Of a stretch of 64,000 nucleotides of DNA, positions 54,745 through 62,678 are shown piece by piece. Both the position numbers and the translations under genes were made by a program. The stretch spans positions 1 through 64,000 of the forward strand of contig NZ_JAPNOA010000018.1 of assembly GCF_026626885.1 (NCBI RefSeq), given 5' to 3'. Origin of the DNA: Parathalassolituus penaei. GTDB taxonomy: Bacteria; Pseudomonadota; Gammaproteobacteria; Pseudomonadales; Oceanobacteraceae. Positions within the stretch are counted from its first letter, which is position 1. Each line of letters starts with the position of its first letter. The notes beneath the pieces were generated by a model that was not told the origin of the DNA, searched no databases, and saw only the letters and a list, made by a program, of their open reading frames with translations.

Positions 54745-57396
54745 ATGACACAAGATGTCGATATCTACGAAACACAAGAATGGCTGGATTCCCTGCATGC
54801 CACCATTCGTCACTCTGGCCCAGAGCGTGCCGCTTTCCTGTTGAAAGCCCTGTTCGACCACGCTATGGCCAAAGGTGTGGATCTGCCAGCCGCCATCACC
54901 ACTCCGTACCGTAATACCATCCCAGTCGACAAAGAAAAGCGTATGCCAGGCGACCTGTTCATGGAGCGTCGTATTCGCTCTCTGATCCGCTGGAACGCTC
55001 TGGCGATGGTTATGCGTGCCAACGATAACGACGAAGGTCTGGGCGGCCACATCGCGTCATTCTCTTCCGCTGCGACTCTGTACGACGTTGGCTTCAACTA
55101 CTTCTTCCGTGGTAACGAAGACGGTCATCTGGGCGATCTGATTTACTTCCAGGGCCACTCTGCTCCTGGTATCTACGCCCGTTCTTACCTGGAAGGTCGT
55201 TTCGACGAAGCTCACCTGGACAACTTCCGTCGCGAAGTCGATGGCAATGGTCTGTCTTCCTATCCACACCCATGGTTGATGCCGGATTACTGGCAGTTCC
55301 CAACCGTATCCATGGGTCTGGGCCCAATCCAGGCAATTTATCAGGCGCACGTGATGCGTTACCTGTCTGCCCGTGATCTGGTGGCTCGTGGTGATCGTAA
55401 AGTGTGGGCGTTCCTGGGTGACGGTGAGTGTGATGAGCCGGAAACTCTGGGTGCTATCTCTCTGGCTGGTCGTGAGCAGCTGGAAAACCTGGTCTTCGTA
55501 ATTAACTGTAACCTGCAGCGTCTGGACGGTCCTGTTCGTGGTAACGGCAAGATCATGCAAGAGCTGGAAGGCGTGTTCCGTGGCGCTGGCTGGAACGTGA
55601 TCAAGGTTGTCTGGGGTCGTCATTGGGACGTACTGCTGGAAAAAGACAAGTCCGGTCTGCTGCAGAAGCGTATGGACGAAGTTTGCGACGGCGAACTGCA
55701 GAACTACAAAGCCAACGGTGGTGCGTACACTCGTGAGCACTTCTTCGGCAAGTACCCAGAGCTGCTGGAACTGGTGAAAGACATGTCCGACGAGGACATC
55801 TTCAACCTGAACCGTGGTGGCCACGATCCATTCAAGGTGTACGCTGCGTACGCCAACGCGATGGAAAACAAGGGTTCTCCAACCGTTATTCTGGCGCAAA
55901 CCGTTAAAGGTTACGGTCTGGGCGAAGCTGGCGAAGCCGCTAACCCGACTCACTCTGTGAAGAAACTGGATACTGCGTCCCTGCGTCAGTTCCGTGACCG
56001 TTTCGGTATCCCGCTGACCGACGATGAACTGGAAAAAGTTCCTTACTACCGTCCGTCTCCGGATAGCCCGGAAATGAAATACATGCGCGAACGTCGTGCC
56101 AAGCTGAACGGTGTTGTACCGTCCCGCCGCGCTGACTTCGAAGCCCTGAACGTGCCAGCTCTGGAAGCCTTCAAAGGCCAGCTGACCGGTTCCGGCGAGC
56201 GCGAAATGTCTTCTACCATGGCGTTTGTACGCGTGCTGTCCCAGCTGGTGAAAGACAAGGAAATCGGCAAGCGTATCGTTCCGATCGTTCCTGACGAAGC
56301 CCGTACTTTCGGTATGGAAGGTATGTTCCGTCAGCTGGGTATCTACTCTTCCCAGGGTCAGAAGTACACCCCGCACGATTCCAACCAGATCATGTACTAC
56401 AAGGAAGACAAAAAAGGTCAGATCCTTGAAGAAGGTATCAACGAAGCAGGTGCTATGTCTGCGTGGGTGGCTCTGGCTACTGCGTACAGCAACAGCAACT
56501 GCCCGATGGTTCCGTTCTACGTGTTCTACTCCATGTTCGGCTTCCAGCGTATTGGTGACCTGGCATGGCTGGCAGGTGACATCCAGGCTCGCGGCTTCCT
56601 GATTGGCGCGACTGCTGGTCGTACCACTCTGAACGGTGAAGGTCTGCAGCACCAGGACGGTCACAGCCATCTGATGGCTCACACCATTCCTAACTGTAAG
56701 TCTTACGACCCAACCTATGGCTTCGAAATGGCGGTGATCATCCAGGATGGTCTGAAGCGCATGTACGAAGACAAGGAAAACTGCTTCTACTACATCACCG
56801 CGATGAACGAAAACTACGTTCACCCGGAAATGCCGATTGGCGCCGAAGACGGCATCATCAAAGGCATGTACATGCTGAAGGAAGGCAAGAAGTCTGATGC
56901 ACCACGCGTTCAGCTGATGGGCTCCGGCACCATCCTGCGCGAAGTGGAAGCAGCTGCTGTCATCCTGCGCGAAGAGTACGGTGTAGAGTCTGACGTGTGG
57001 AGCGTAACTTCCGTGAACGAACTGGCCCGTGACGGTCAGGCTTGTGAGCGTTGGAACCTGATCAACCCTGAAGCGGCTCCAAAAGTTCCATACATCACCC
57101 AGATGCTGTCTTCCCAGGAAGGTCCAGTGGTTCTGGCTACTGACTACATCAAGGTATATGGCGAACAGCTGCGTACCTTCGTACCAGGCGACTTCAAAGT
57201 GCTGGGTACTGATGGTTTCGGTCGTTCTGACACCCGTAAGAAACTGCGTCACTTCTTCGAAGTGGATCGTGGCTTCGTGGTGCTGGCCGCCCTGACCGAA
57301 CTGGCCAAACAAGGCAAGTTCGACAAGGCTCAGCTGCCAAAAGTGCGTGCCAAGATGGGCATCGCTGCGGACAAAGTTGACCCAACCACCGTTTAA
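54745..57396 (+). CDS. aceE: pyruvate dehydrogenase E1 component (homodimeric)
   Basis: Thiamine-diphosphate enzyme decarboxylating pyruvate and acetylating the lipoyl groups of E2. Its 883 residues fit the homodimeric gammaproteobacterial E1. The ThDP motif is GDGECDEPETLGAISLAGRE...NCNLQRLDGP. Other landmarks are MSMGLGPIQAIYQAH-like VSMGLGPIQA, EGLQHQDGHSHLMA and SDVWSVTSVNELARDGQ. Codon use is strongly biased, as expected for a highly expressed gene. GGGAG precedes the start; aceF follows after 15 bp. Confidence 0.98.
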   Translation: MTQDVDIYETQEWLDSLHATIRHSGPERAAFLLKALFDHAMAKGVDLPAAITTPYRNTIPVDKEKRMPGDLFMERRIRSLIRWNALAMVMRANDNDEGLGGHIASFSSAATLYDVGFNYFFRGNEDGHLGDLIYFQGHSAPGIYARSYLEGRFDEAHLDNFRREVDGNGLSSYPHPWLMPDYWQFPTVSMGLGPIQAIYQAHVMRYLSARDLVARGDRKVWAFLGDGECDEPETLGAISLAGREQLENLVFVINCNLQRLDGPVRGNGKIMQELEGVFRGAGWNVIKVVWGRHWDVLLEKDKSGLLQKRMDEVCDGELQNYKANGGAYTREHFFGKYPELLELVKDMSDEDIFNLNRGGHDPFKVYAAYANAMENKGSPTVILAQTVKGYGLGEAGEAANPTHSVKKLDTASLRQFRDRFGIPLTDDELEKVPYYRPSPDSPEMKYMRERRAKLNGVVPSRRADFEALNVPALEAFKGQLTGSGEREMSSTMAFVRVLSQLVKDKEIGKRIVPIVPDEARTFGMEGMFRQLGIYSSQGQKYTPHDSNQIMYYKEDKKGQILEEGINEAGAMSAWVALATAYSNSNCPMVPFYVFYSMFGFQRIGDLAWLAGDIQARGFLIGATAGRTTLNGEGLQHQDGHSHLMAHTIPNCKSYDPTYGFEMAVIIQDGLKRMYEDKENCFYYITAMNENYVHPEMPIGAEDGIIKGMYMLKEGKKSDAPRVQLMGSGTILREVEAAAVILREEYGVESDVWSVTSVNELARDGQACERWNLINPEAAPKVPYITQMLSSQEGPVVLATDYIKVYGEQLRTFVPGDFKVLGTDGFGRSDTRKKLRHFFEVDRGFVVLAALTELAKQGKFDKAQLPKVRAKMGIAADKVDPTTV

Positions 57397-57411
57397 GCAG
57401 GAGGCAGACAC

Positions 57412-59403
57412 ATGAGCAAGATCACTGTAACTGTACCTGACATTGGTGGTGCAGAAGAGGTTGATGTAATTGACGTAGCCGTGAAGGTGGGTGACATCAT
57501 CGCGGTGGATCAGGACCTGATCACCCTGGAAACCGACAAGGCTTCCATGGACGTACCAAGCTCTCACGCTGGTAAAGTGGTTGAGATCCTGATCAAGGTT
57601 GGCGACAAAGCCAACGAAGGTACTGCCATTCTGGTAGTTGAGACCGAAGGCGGTGCAGCTGAGCCTGCACCGGCTGCGGCCGCAGCGCCTGCACCAGCCG
57701 CGGCTCCTGCCGCCGCTGCTGCGCCAGCTCCGGTTGCTGCTCTGGCAGCAGCGGGTGGTACCCAGGCTATCGAACTGAAAGTTCCGGATCTCGGCGGCGC
57801 TGATGAAGTGACCGTTATCGAGCTCTGTGTGGCTCCAGGCACCAAGGTGTCTGCAGAAGAGTCCCTGGTCGTGCTCGAGAGCGACAAGGCTTCCATGGAC
57901 ATCCCTGCTCCGCAGGATGGTGTGATTGTAAGCTTCAAGGTTGCTGTTGGTGCCAAGGTCAAGGAAGGCGATGTGTATGCAGTGATTGAAGTGGGTGCTT
58001 CCGCTTCTGCCGCTGTACCCGCTGCTGCTCCGGCAGCAGCGGCAGCTCCGGCTGCTCCTGCACTGGTTGCTGCGCCTGCGCCTGCTGCTGCTCCAGCGGC
58101 CGCCGCTGCTGAAGTTGAACTGCCACTGCCTGACCTGGGCGGTGTTGACGGTGTGACCGTTATTGAACTCTGTGTGGCTCCTGGTACTGCCGTTAAAGCA
58201 GAAGAGTCCCTGATTGTTCTGGAAAGCGACAAGGCTTCCATGGACGTTCCGGCTCCTGCAGATGGCGTGCTGATTGGCTTCAAGGTCAAGCTGGGCGACA
58301 AGGTTAGCCAGGGTGACATCTACGCCGTGTTCCGTACCGGTGGTGCTGCTCCTGCCGCTGCGCCAGCCCCGGCTGCTGCTCCTGCTCCTGCTCCAGTAGC
58401 CGCTGCTCCGGCACCGGTTGCTGCTGCTCCGGCACCTGCCGCTGCTGCTCCGGCTGCTGCTGAAGAACCCGTGGGCAATGTGTCTGGCGTATACGCTGGT
58501 CCATCTTCCCGTCGTATGGCTCGTCAGCTGGGTGTGGATCTGTCCAAGGTTAAAGGCACCGGTATCCGTGGCCGTATCACCAAGGATGACATCCGTGCTT
58601 ACGTGAAGTCTGCTCTGGAACGTGCTGAAAAAGCTCCAGTAGCGGCTGCTGCTGTGACCGGTGGTTCTGGCATTCCGCCAATTCCTGCCGTTGATTTCGC
58701 CCAGTTCGGCGAGATCGAAATGGTCAAGATGAGCAAGATCAAGAAGGTGACTGCGGCGAACATGACTCGTGCCTGGCTGAACGTGCCACACGTGACCCAG
58801 TTCGACGACGCCGACATCACCGATCTGGAAGCGTTCCGCGCCAGCATGAAAGCCGAGTCTGAAAAGGCTGGCGTCAAGCTGACCCCGCTGCCATTCCTGA
58901 TCAAGGCAGTTGCCATGGCACTGCGCGCTGAGCCTAGCTTCAACGTGTCTCTGCATCATGACGGTGAGCACATCGTTCAGAAGAACTACGTGCACATCGG
59001 TATCGCTTGCGATACACCAAACGGCCTGATGGTTCCGGTTCTGCGTGATGCCGACAAGAAAGGTATCTACCAGATCGCCAAGGAAGCCAACGAGCTGATC
59101 AAGGCTGCCCGTGATGGCAAGCTGAAGCCTCGCGATATGCAAGGCGGCTGCTTCACCATCTCCAGCCTCGGTGCTATGGGTGGTAATGGCTTTACTCCGA
59201 TCGTTAACGCGCCAGAAGTGGCCATCCTGGGTGTATCTCGTGCCCAGATGAAGCCAGTCTGGAATGGTAAGGAATTCGTGCCGCGCAACATGTTGCCGCT
59301 GGCGGTTTCCTACGACCACCGTGCGATCAACGGTGCTGACTGTGGCCGCTTCTTCACCACTCTGGTGGCGCTGATCGGCGACATCCGTCGCATCCTGCTG
59401 TAA
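57412..59403 (+). CDS. aceF: pyruvate dehydrogenase E2, dihydrolipoamide acetyltransferase
   Basis: E2 core of the pyruvate dehydrogenase complex, transferring acetyl from lipoate to CoA. The 663 residues carry three lipoyl domains, with lipoylated lysines K43 (ETDKASMDVP), K159 (ESDKASMDIP) and K274 (ESDKASMDVP), joined by Ala/Pro linkers. An E1/E3-binding domain follows (VYAGPSSRRMARQLGVDLSK), then the catalytic domain with H636 in SYDHRAINGADCGRF. The usual DG after the His is NG here, also seen in some pseudomonads as far as I recall. It is 15 bp after aceE; no lpd (E3) gene follows. Confidence 0.97.
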   Translation: MSKITVTVPDIGGAEEVDVIDVAVKVGDIIAVDQDLITLETDKASMDVPSSHAGKVVEILIKVGDKANEGTAILVVETEGGAAEPAPAAAAAPAPAAAPAAAAAPAPVAALAAAGGTQAIELKVPDLGGADEVTVIELCVAPGTKVSAEESLVVLESDKASMDIPAPQDGVIVSFKVAVGAKVKEGDVYAVIEVGASASAAVPAAAPAAAAAPAAPALVAAPAPAAAPAAAAAEVELPLPDLGGVDGVTVIELCVAPGTAVKAEESLIVLESDKASMDVPAPADGVLIGFKVKLGDKVSQGDIYAVFRTGGAAPAAAPAPAAAPAPAPVAAAPAPVAAAPAPAAAAPAAAEEPVGNVSGVYAGPSSRRMARQLGVDLSKVKGTGIRGRITKDDIRAYVKSALERAEKAPVAAAAVTGGSGIPPIPAVDFAQFGEIEMVKMSKIKKVTAANMTRAWLNVPHVTQFDDADITDLEAFRASMKAESEKAGVKLTPLPFLIKAVAMALRAEPSFNVSLHHDGEHIVQKNYVHIGIACDTPNGLMVPVLRDADKKGIYQIAKEANELIKAARDGKLKPRDMQGGCFTISSLGAMGGNGFTPIVNAPEVAILGVSRAQMKPVWNGKEFVPRNMLPLAVSYDHRAINGADCGRFFTTLVALIGDIRRILL

Positions 59404-59410
59404 CCCGAAG

Positions 59411-59433
59411 CCCCGCACCTGATCAGTGCGGGG
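59411..59433 (+). terminator. hairpin after aceF
   Basis: CCCCGCAC-CTGATCA-GTGCGGGG, a perfect 8-bp stem eight bases past the aceF stop, without a T-run. A second, stronger terminator lies about 110 bp on. Confidence 0.65.
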
Positions 59434-59521
59434 TGTCGGTTCCTCGTTCGGTTTTCCGATGGGGAGTAACAGGGTCTGTATATTTGGGGCGGACCCTGTC
59501 TGATCATTAGCAACTGCTTTC

Positions 59522-59544
59522 ACCGGCCTCTGGCCGGTTTTTTT
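59522..59544 (+). terminator. rho-independent terminator
   Basis: ACCGGCC-TCT-GGCCGGT followed by TTTTTT. It is a strong terminator for the aceEF transcript or read-through from it. Confidence 0.88.
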
Positions 59545-59975
59545 ATGCCTGTTTGCAGGCCCTGTCGTTTGATTCGTTGGGCAATTCCTTTGCCGTTTTC
59601 TTTTGCCGATTTCTTTTGCTGTTTCCCGTTATTGTTTTTTCTTTGCCGGATTTCCTTTTCTGTTGCTGTGCGGCTGACGCTGGTTTGGCAGGTGCTGGTT
59701 CGGCTGACACTTGATGCGGCCGACTCTGGTGCCTTGCTGAGTGTTTACATCCTTAGACGACACTTGTGATTGGTCGGCGATTCTCCGGCACTTCCCATCG
59801 GAAAATAAACCTGGGGCCGTTTGGGTCTTTCTCCGCCTCAACTCCCGGATTGCAGCGCCATACTGTGCAACATACAAGCAAGACAATGGCTCATTCAGCT
59901 GCCCCAGTCATTGCCCACTGTTTTTCTTCACATAGCGATTCTGCGAAGGTTCGTATTGATCATGACCATTGATTC
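59545..59975. other. gene-free region after aceEF
   Basis: T-rich on the plus strand in its first 100 bases, then mixed. An open frame at 59545-59769 is Phe/Cys-rich low complexity with no ribosome site and is not accepted. I see no promoter or RNA element to name. Confidence 0.5.
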
Positions 59976-61313
59976 TCACTGGCCGCCCTCCTTGGTTTTG
60001 GCAACCCGTGCAGCCGCTACTCGTTCTGGTACACCCCGTTTTTTCAGAGAGTATTCAGGATTGATCAGGTGTCCACCGTTGTTGAGATAGTATTTGGTGT
60101 CCATGCCCAGCTGCAGTGCTTGCCACAGCAGGTCTTCGACCGACTCTGGCAGCATCAAGTCGTTGTTCCGGGTGGGCTTTGCCTCGCTCGCAATCACATA
60201 CAAAGCATCGACTGACGTCAAAATGGCGGATGCATCCATGGACAAGTCGTCAGGCAGGCAATGCAACGTCGAGCTGCGACAATAACGCGTGGCATGGACT
60301 ACAGAATCACGGGACGCCAACGAGCTTGGAGCAATGATCAGAGCATGCATTCCAATCATTTGCGCCAACAAGTTAGACGCCACGGCAGACGCTGACTCGC
60401 TACAAAACACTACGCCGACCGTTTTGCGAGATGTCGCAGGCAGGTATTGCAACCGACAGGCACCGACAGCTTCCAGTCCTATAAAGGCATGATTCATCCG
60501 GAACGGCTGGGTGTAACTGGCGGGATCAATCAACGCCGCCTTGAGTGCTTCAGTGTCGCAGGCACCTGTGACCTCTAACAGGTAGCGAACAAACGTTGAT
60601 TCCGGCTTGTATGAGCAACACCAGTGCAGCAGCAGCCAGCGGTGAACACTGTCGTCGTCGGTCTCGCAATCGAGATCGGCAAAATCATAAACAGGTTCAC
60701 CGAGGGCAGCTTCCAGACGTTGAGCAACAGGGCGCATGGATTCGCGCCATTGCAGAAATGGATTGTCGCCCGTTTTCCAATCGTCCCAGTCCTCGTCATA
60801 CCAAGGCGGGCCTGGTACAAATTCAATGAGGGCTTCGGCGGGTGAGAGTTCCGACAAACGCCGCAGTGACCAGCGCTCATCCCCGCGATTGTCTGGCCCA
60901 TCGAATATTGGCGTAACAGCGCTGACCTCCGCCGAGCGCGCTAGAAAGTCGACCATATCGGTGGGGAACAGGGCTTGGTTGCGAAGCCAGTCAATAAAAT
61001 CGGTAACAGGCAGACAGGCTGGAGTATCCGGATCAAAGTTATCAAAAAAATGTACCCAGCCTGCATCCGCGACAGAGGCCCTGAGCTTCGCCGTCAGCTC
61101 GATCGCCAGCGGGCCTGCATCAACGGGTGCCACTTCCAAGCTCTGCAACAGCACGGTCAGCGACGCCAGTGGGTTAATGTACGGCCATTGCTGACCCGCG
61201 GGGGGCTCCAAAAGCTCAATGCTACCGCCCTCAAAACCACTCAGCAGAGCCACCCGGTCAGGTGCCAGCGCCGACGTTGGCAGCACTTTTATCAGCTTCT
61301 CGATATCTACCAT
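59976..61313 (-). CDS. unrecognised 445-residue soluble protein
   Basis: No family recognised. The protein is soluble and acidic, with Trp-rich acidic patches (PGPPWYDEDWDDWKTGDNPF). Other conspicuous parts are HFFDNFDPDTPACLPVTDFI near residue 90, LLLHWCCSYKPESTFVRYLL in the middle, and GMHALIIAPSSLASRDSVVH in the third quarter. The C-terminus is basic (YSLKKRGVPERVAAARVAKT). There is no signal peptide, membrane helix or nucleotide motif. It is a single gene; a small membrane-protein gene lies 139 bp upstream in the same direction. Both sit in an accessory-looking stretch next to a restriction-modification locus. Confidence 0.6.
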   Translation of the reverse strand: MVDIEKLIKVLPTSALAPDRVALLSGFEGGSIELLEPPAGQQWPYINPLASLTVLLQSLEVAPVDAGPLAIELTAKLRASVADAGWVHFFDNFDPDTPACLPVTDFIDWLRNQALFPTDMVDFLARSAEVSAVTPIFDGPDNRGDERWSLRRLSELSPAEALIEFVPGPPWYDEDWDDWKTGDNPFLQWRESMRPVAQRLEAALGEPVYDFADLDCETDDDSVHRWLLLHWCCSYKPESTFVRYLLEVTGACDTEALKAALIDPASYTQPFRMNHAFIGLEAVGACRLQYLPATSRKTVGVVFCSESASAVASNLLAQMIGMHALIIAPSSLASRDSVVHATRYCRSSTLHCLPDDLSMDASAILTSVDALYVIASEAKPTRNNDLMLPESVEDLLWQALQLGMDTKYYLNNGGHLINPEYSLKKRGVPERVAAARVAKTKEGGQ

Positions 61314-61452
61314 TGTCCATCCTTGAATACTTCATCAGCCAAGCGATTCTTCCCCTTTGGACGACATGCATAAGGGCATTGAAACAGAAGCCGCGAACAG
61401 CTTTTTATGTGTCATCTCCTATGCCCTGCAAGTACGATCAGTTCAAGTCGCC

Positions 61453-61791
61453 TCAATCCAGATATATCGACAACCCAATAACGGCAAGCAGTGTTTTGAG
61501 CTGAGACTTCATGGGAGGTAAAGACTTTGATGCCTTTGGGGTTAACCTCGTTCTGATCCCGCAAATCCGCAATACCAGAATTACAACCAGAATGGGAATG
61601 ACTATGGGAATCAGAGCAATGCCTGGGGCTATCCAGAAAAGTAGCGCATAGACTGGCATGATAAAAACCAGCAGAGGACCAAGTTGGAAAATCAGGTAGA
61701 AGACTTCCATAAACAAAACGGTTGCCACAATAACTTCTTCTGGAATTTGAATCGATCGAGCTGGAATGCGCCGCTCTTTATTTGGCTTCAT
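61453..61791 (-). CDS. small membrane protein, unknown
   Basis: 112 residues. The hydrophobic segments are IVATVLFMEVFYLIFQLGPL, continuing to LLVFIMPVYALLFW, and IALIPIVIPILVVILVLRIC, suggesting three membrane helices. The basic N-terminus (MKPNKERRIPARS) should stay inside. A Lys-rich loop and a short C-terminal hydrophobic stretch (LLAVIGLSIYLD) follow. Family not recognised. Same direction as the 445-residue gene downstream. Confidence 0.55.
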   Translation of the reverse strand: MKPNKERRIPARSIQIPEEVIVATVLFMEVFYLIFQLGPLLVFIMPVYALLFWIAPGIALIPIVIPILVVILVLRICGIRTRLTPKASKSLPPMKSQLKTLLAVIGLSIYLD

Positions 61792-62310
61792 CTGTCATCC
61801 CTTCCTGTTGTGGCATCCGGTTTAACATGTCAGTACGACATATTGTGTCGTACTGGTTGAATGGCAATTTCAGAATTACTACATGCCGCGCTGGCCTTCC
61901 ATGAGAAGTACTATTCCATGGTAGCGGGCTGGTTTCGGTGCAGCTGCAGGAGCGAGGTCTGTGATGAGTACTGGAACCTCTCAGAATTGATTTTTGGGGT
62001 GCTAAAGGGGCCAGGTCGCTCCCGAATGGATTTGGCGGCGTTTGGTATTTGTCGAATGCAGAGAAGCTTCTACTTACAGCAGTGGTCGTGAGTGATAGAG
62101 GGCCGCGGCACCCCGTAACAATGCAATGATCAACGTCGGTTCAGTCATTAACACCTGCCGAAGCTGATCTGACAGGGCGGTCGTTCATAAACTGAGTCAA
62201 GCCTGACCGTGCAGATTGGGAAAATAACGTCTGCAGCATTCGCCTGGTCTCGGATACGCAAATCCTGTGACATCCTCGCCGCGCTCAATTAAGATAAATT
62301 CACTTTAAAA
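61792..62310. other. gene-poor region upstream of the Xre regulator
   Basis: An open frame at 61861-62091 (76 residues, begins MAISELLHAALAFHEKYYSM, Cys-rich middle) has no clear ribosome site and could be a gene fragment; I do not annotate it as a gene. The rest has no recognisable structure. Confidence 0.4.
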
Positions 62311-62344
62311 GTGATCTTTTGATCTCCTTAAGATCAAAAATCAC
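62311..62344. promoter_or_regulatory. inverted-repeat operator before the Xre gene
   Basis: GTGATCTTTTGATC (62311-62324) is matched by GATCAAAAATCAC (62332-62344), an inverted repeat interrupted by one missing base around a 7-base centre. A further half-like GATCAAAAA occurs at 62380-62388, just before the start codon. The arrangement suits autoregulation by the downstream Xre protein. Confidence 0.65.
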
Positions 62345-62398
62345 AATAATCTTCAGCAAGCGCTTTTGCCGTTTTGCAGATCAAAAAGGGCTATGGGG

Positions 62399-62605
62399 AT
62401 GATCAAATGTCACCTGTCTCGCATTATGGGCGAGAAAAAACTGAAGATCGCAGACGTTACCAGAGCCACTGGTATCAACCGTGGCACCATCACCCGCTTG
62501 TATCAGGAAACCGCGCTTCGCGTGGAATTCGACGTACTGGAGCAGCTGTGCCGGTATCTCGATTGTGACATCAAGGAACTGCTGGAAATTCAGCCAGACA
62601 CCTGA
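62399..62605 (+). CDS. Xre-family helix-turn-helix regulator
   Basis: 68 residues from ATG 62399 (MIKCHLSRIMGEKKLKIADV); an ATG two codons earlier is also possible. The helix-turn-helix is KIADVTRATGINRGTITRLY, followed by EFDVLEQLCRYLDCDIKELL, the typical YozG/Cro-like short form. It is 73 bp upstream of hsdM in the same direction and behind a GATCAAAA-type inverted repeat. It probably represses its own promoter and thereby the restriction-modification operon, like a controller protein; that is inference. Confidence 0.87.
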   Translation: MIKCHLSRIMGEKKLKIADVTRATGINRGTITRLYQETALRVEFDVLEQLCRYLDCDIKELLEIQPDT

Positions 62606-62678
62606 CATTGCCAGAGCGTTTACCATTCAAATTCCAAAAGGCTGTTGCATGCAGCGGCAGCCTTGAGCAAGGACCAAT

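Noticed and set aside
55057-59523. 1488-codon open frame on the minus strand opposite aceE-aceF
   Set aside because: It is the shadow of strongly biased codon use in aceEF; the predicted product is low-complexity (Arg/Ser/His-rich) and has no ribosome site, while both sense genes have full motifs.
59545-59769. 74-codon frame after the aceEF terminator
   Set aside because: Phe/Cys/Leu low complexity arising from T-rich DNA; no ribosome site.
61861-62091. 76-codon frame before the Xre gene
   Set aside because: Looks partly protein-like but has no ribosome site and an abrupt end; not enough to call a gene or name a family.
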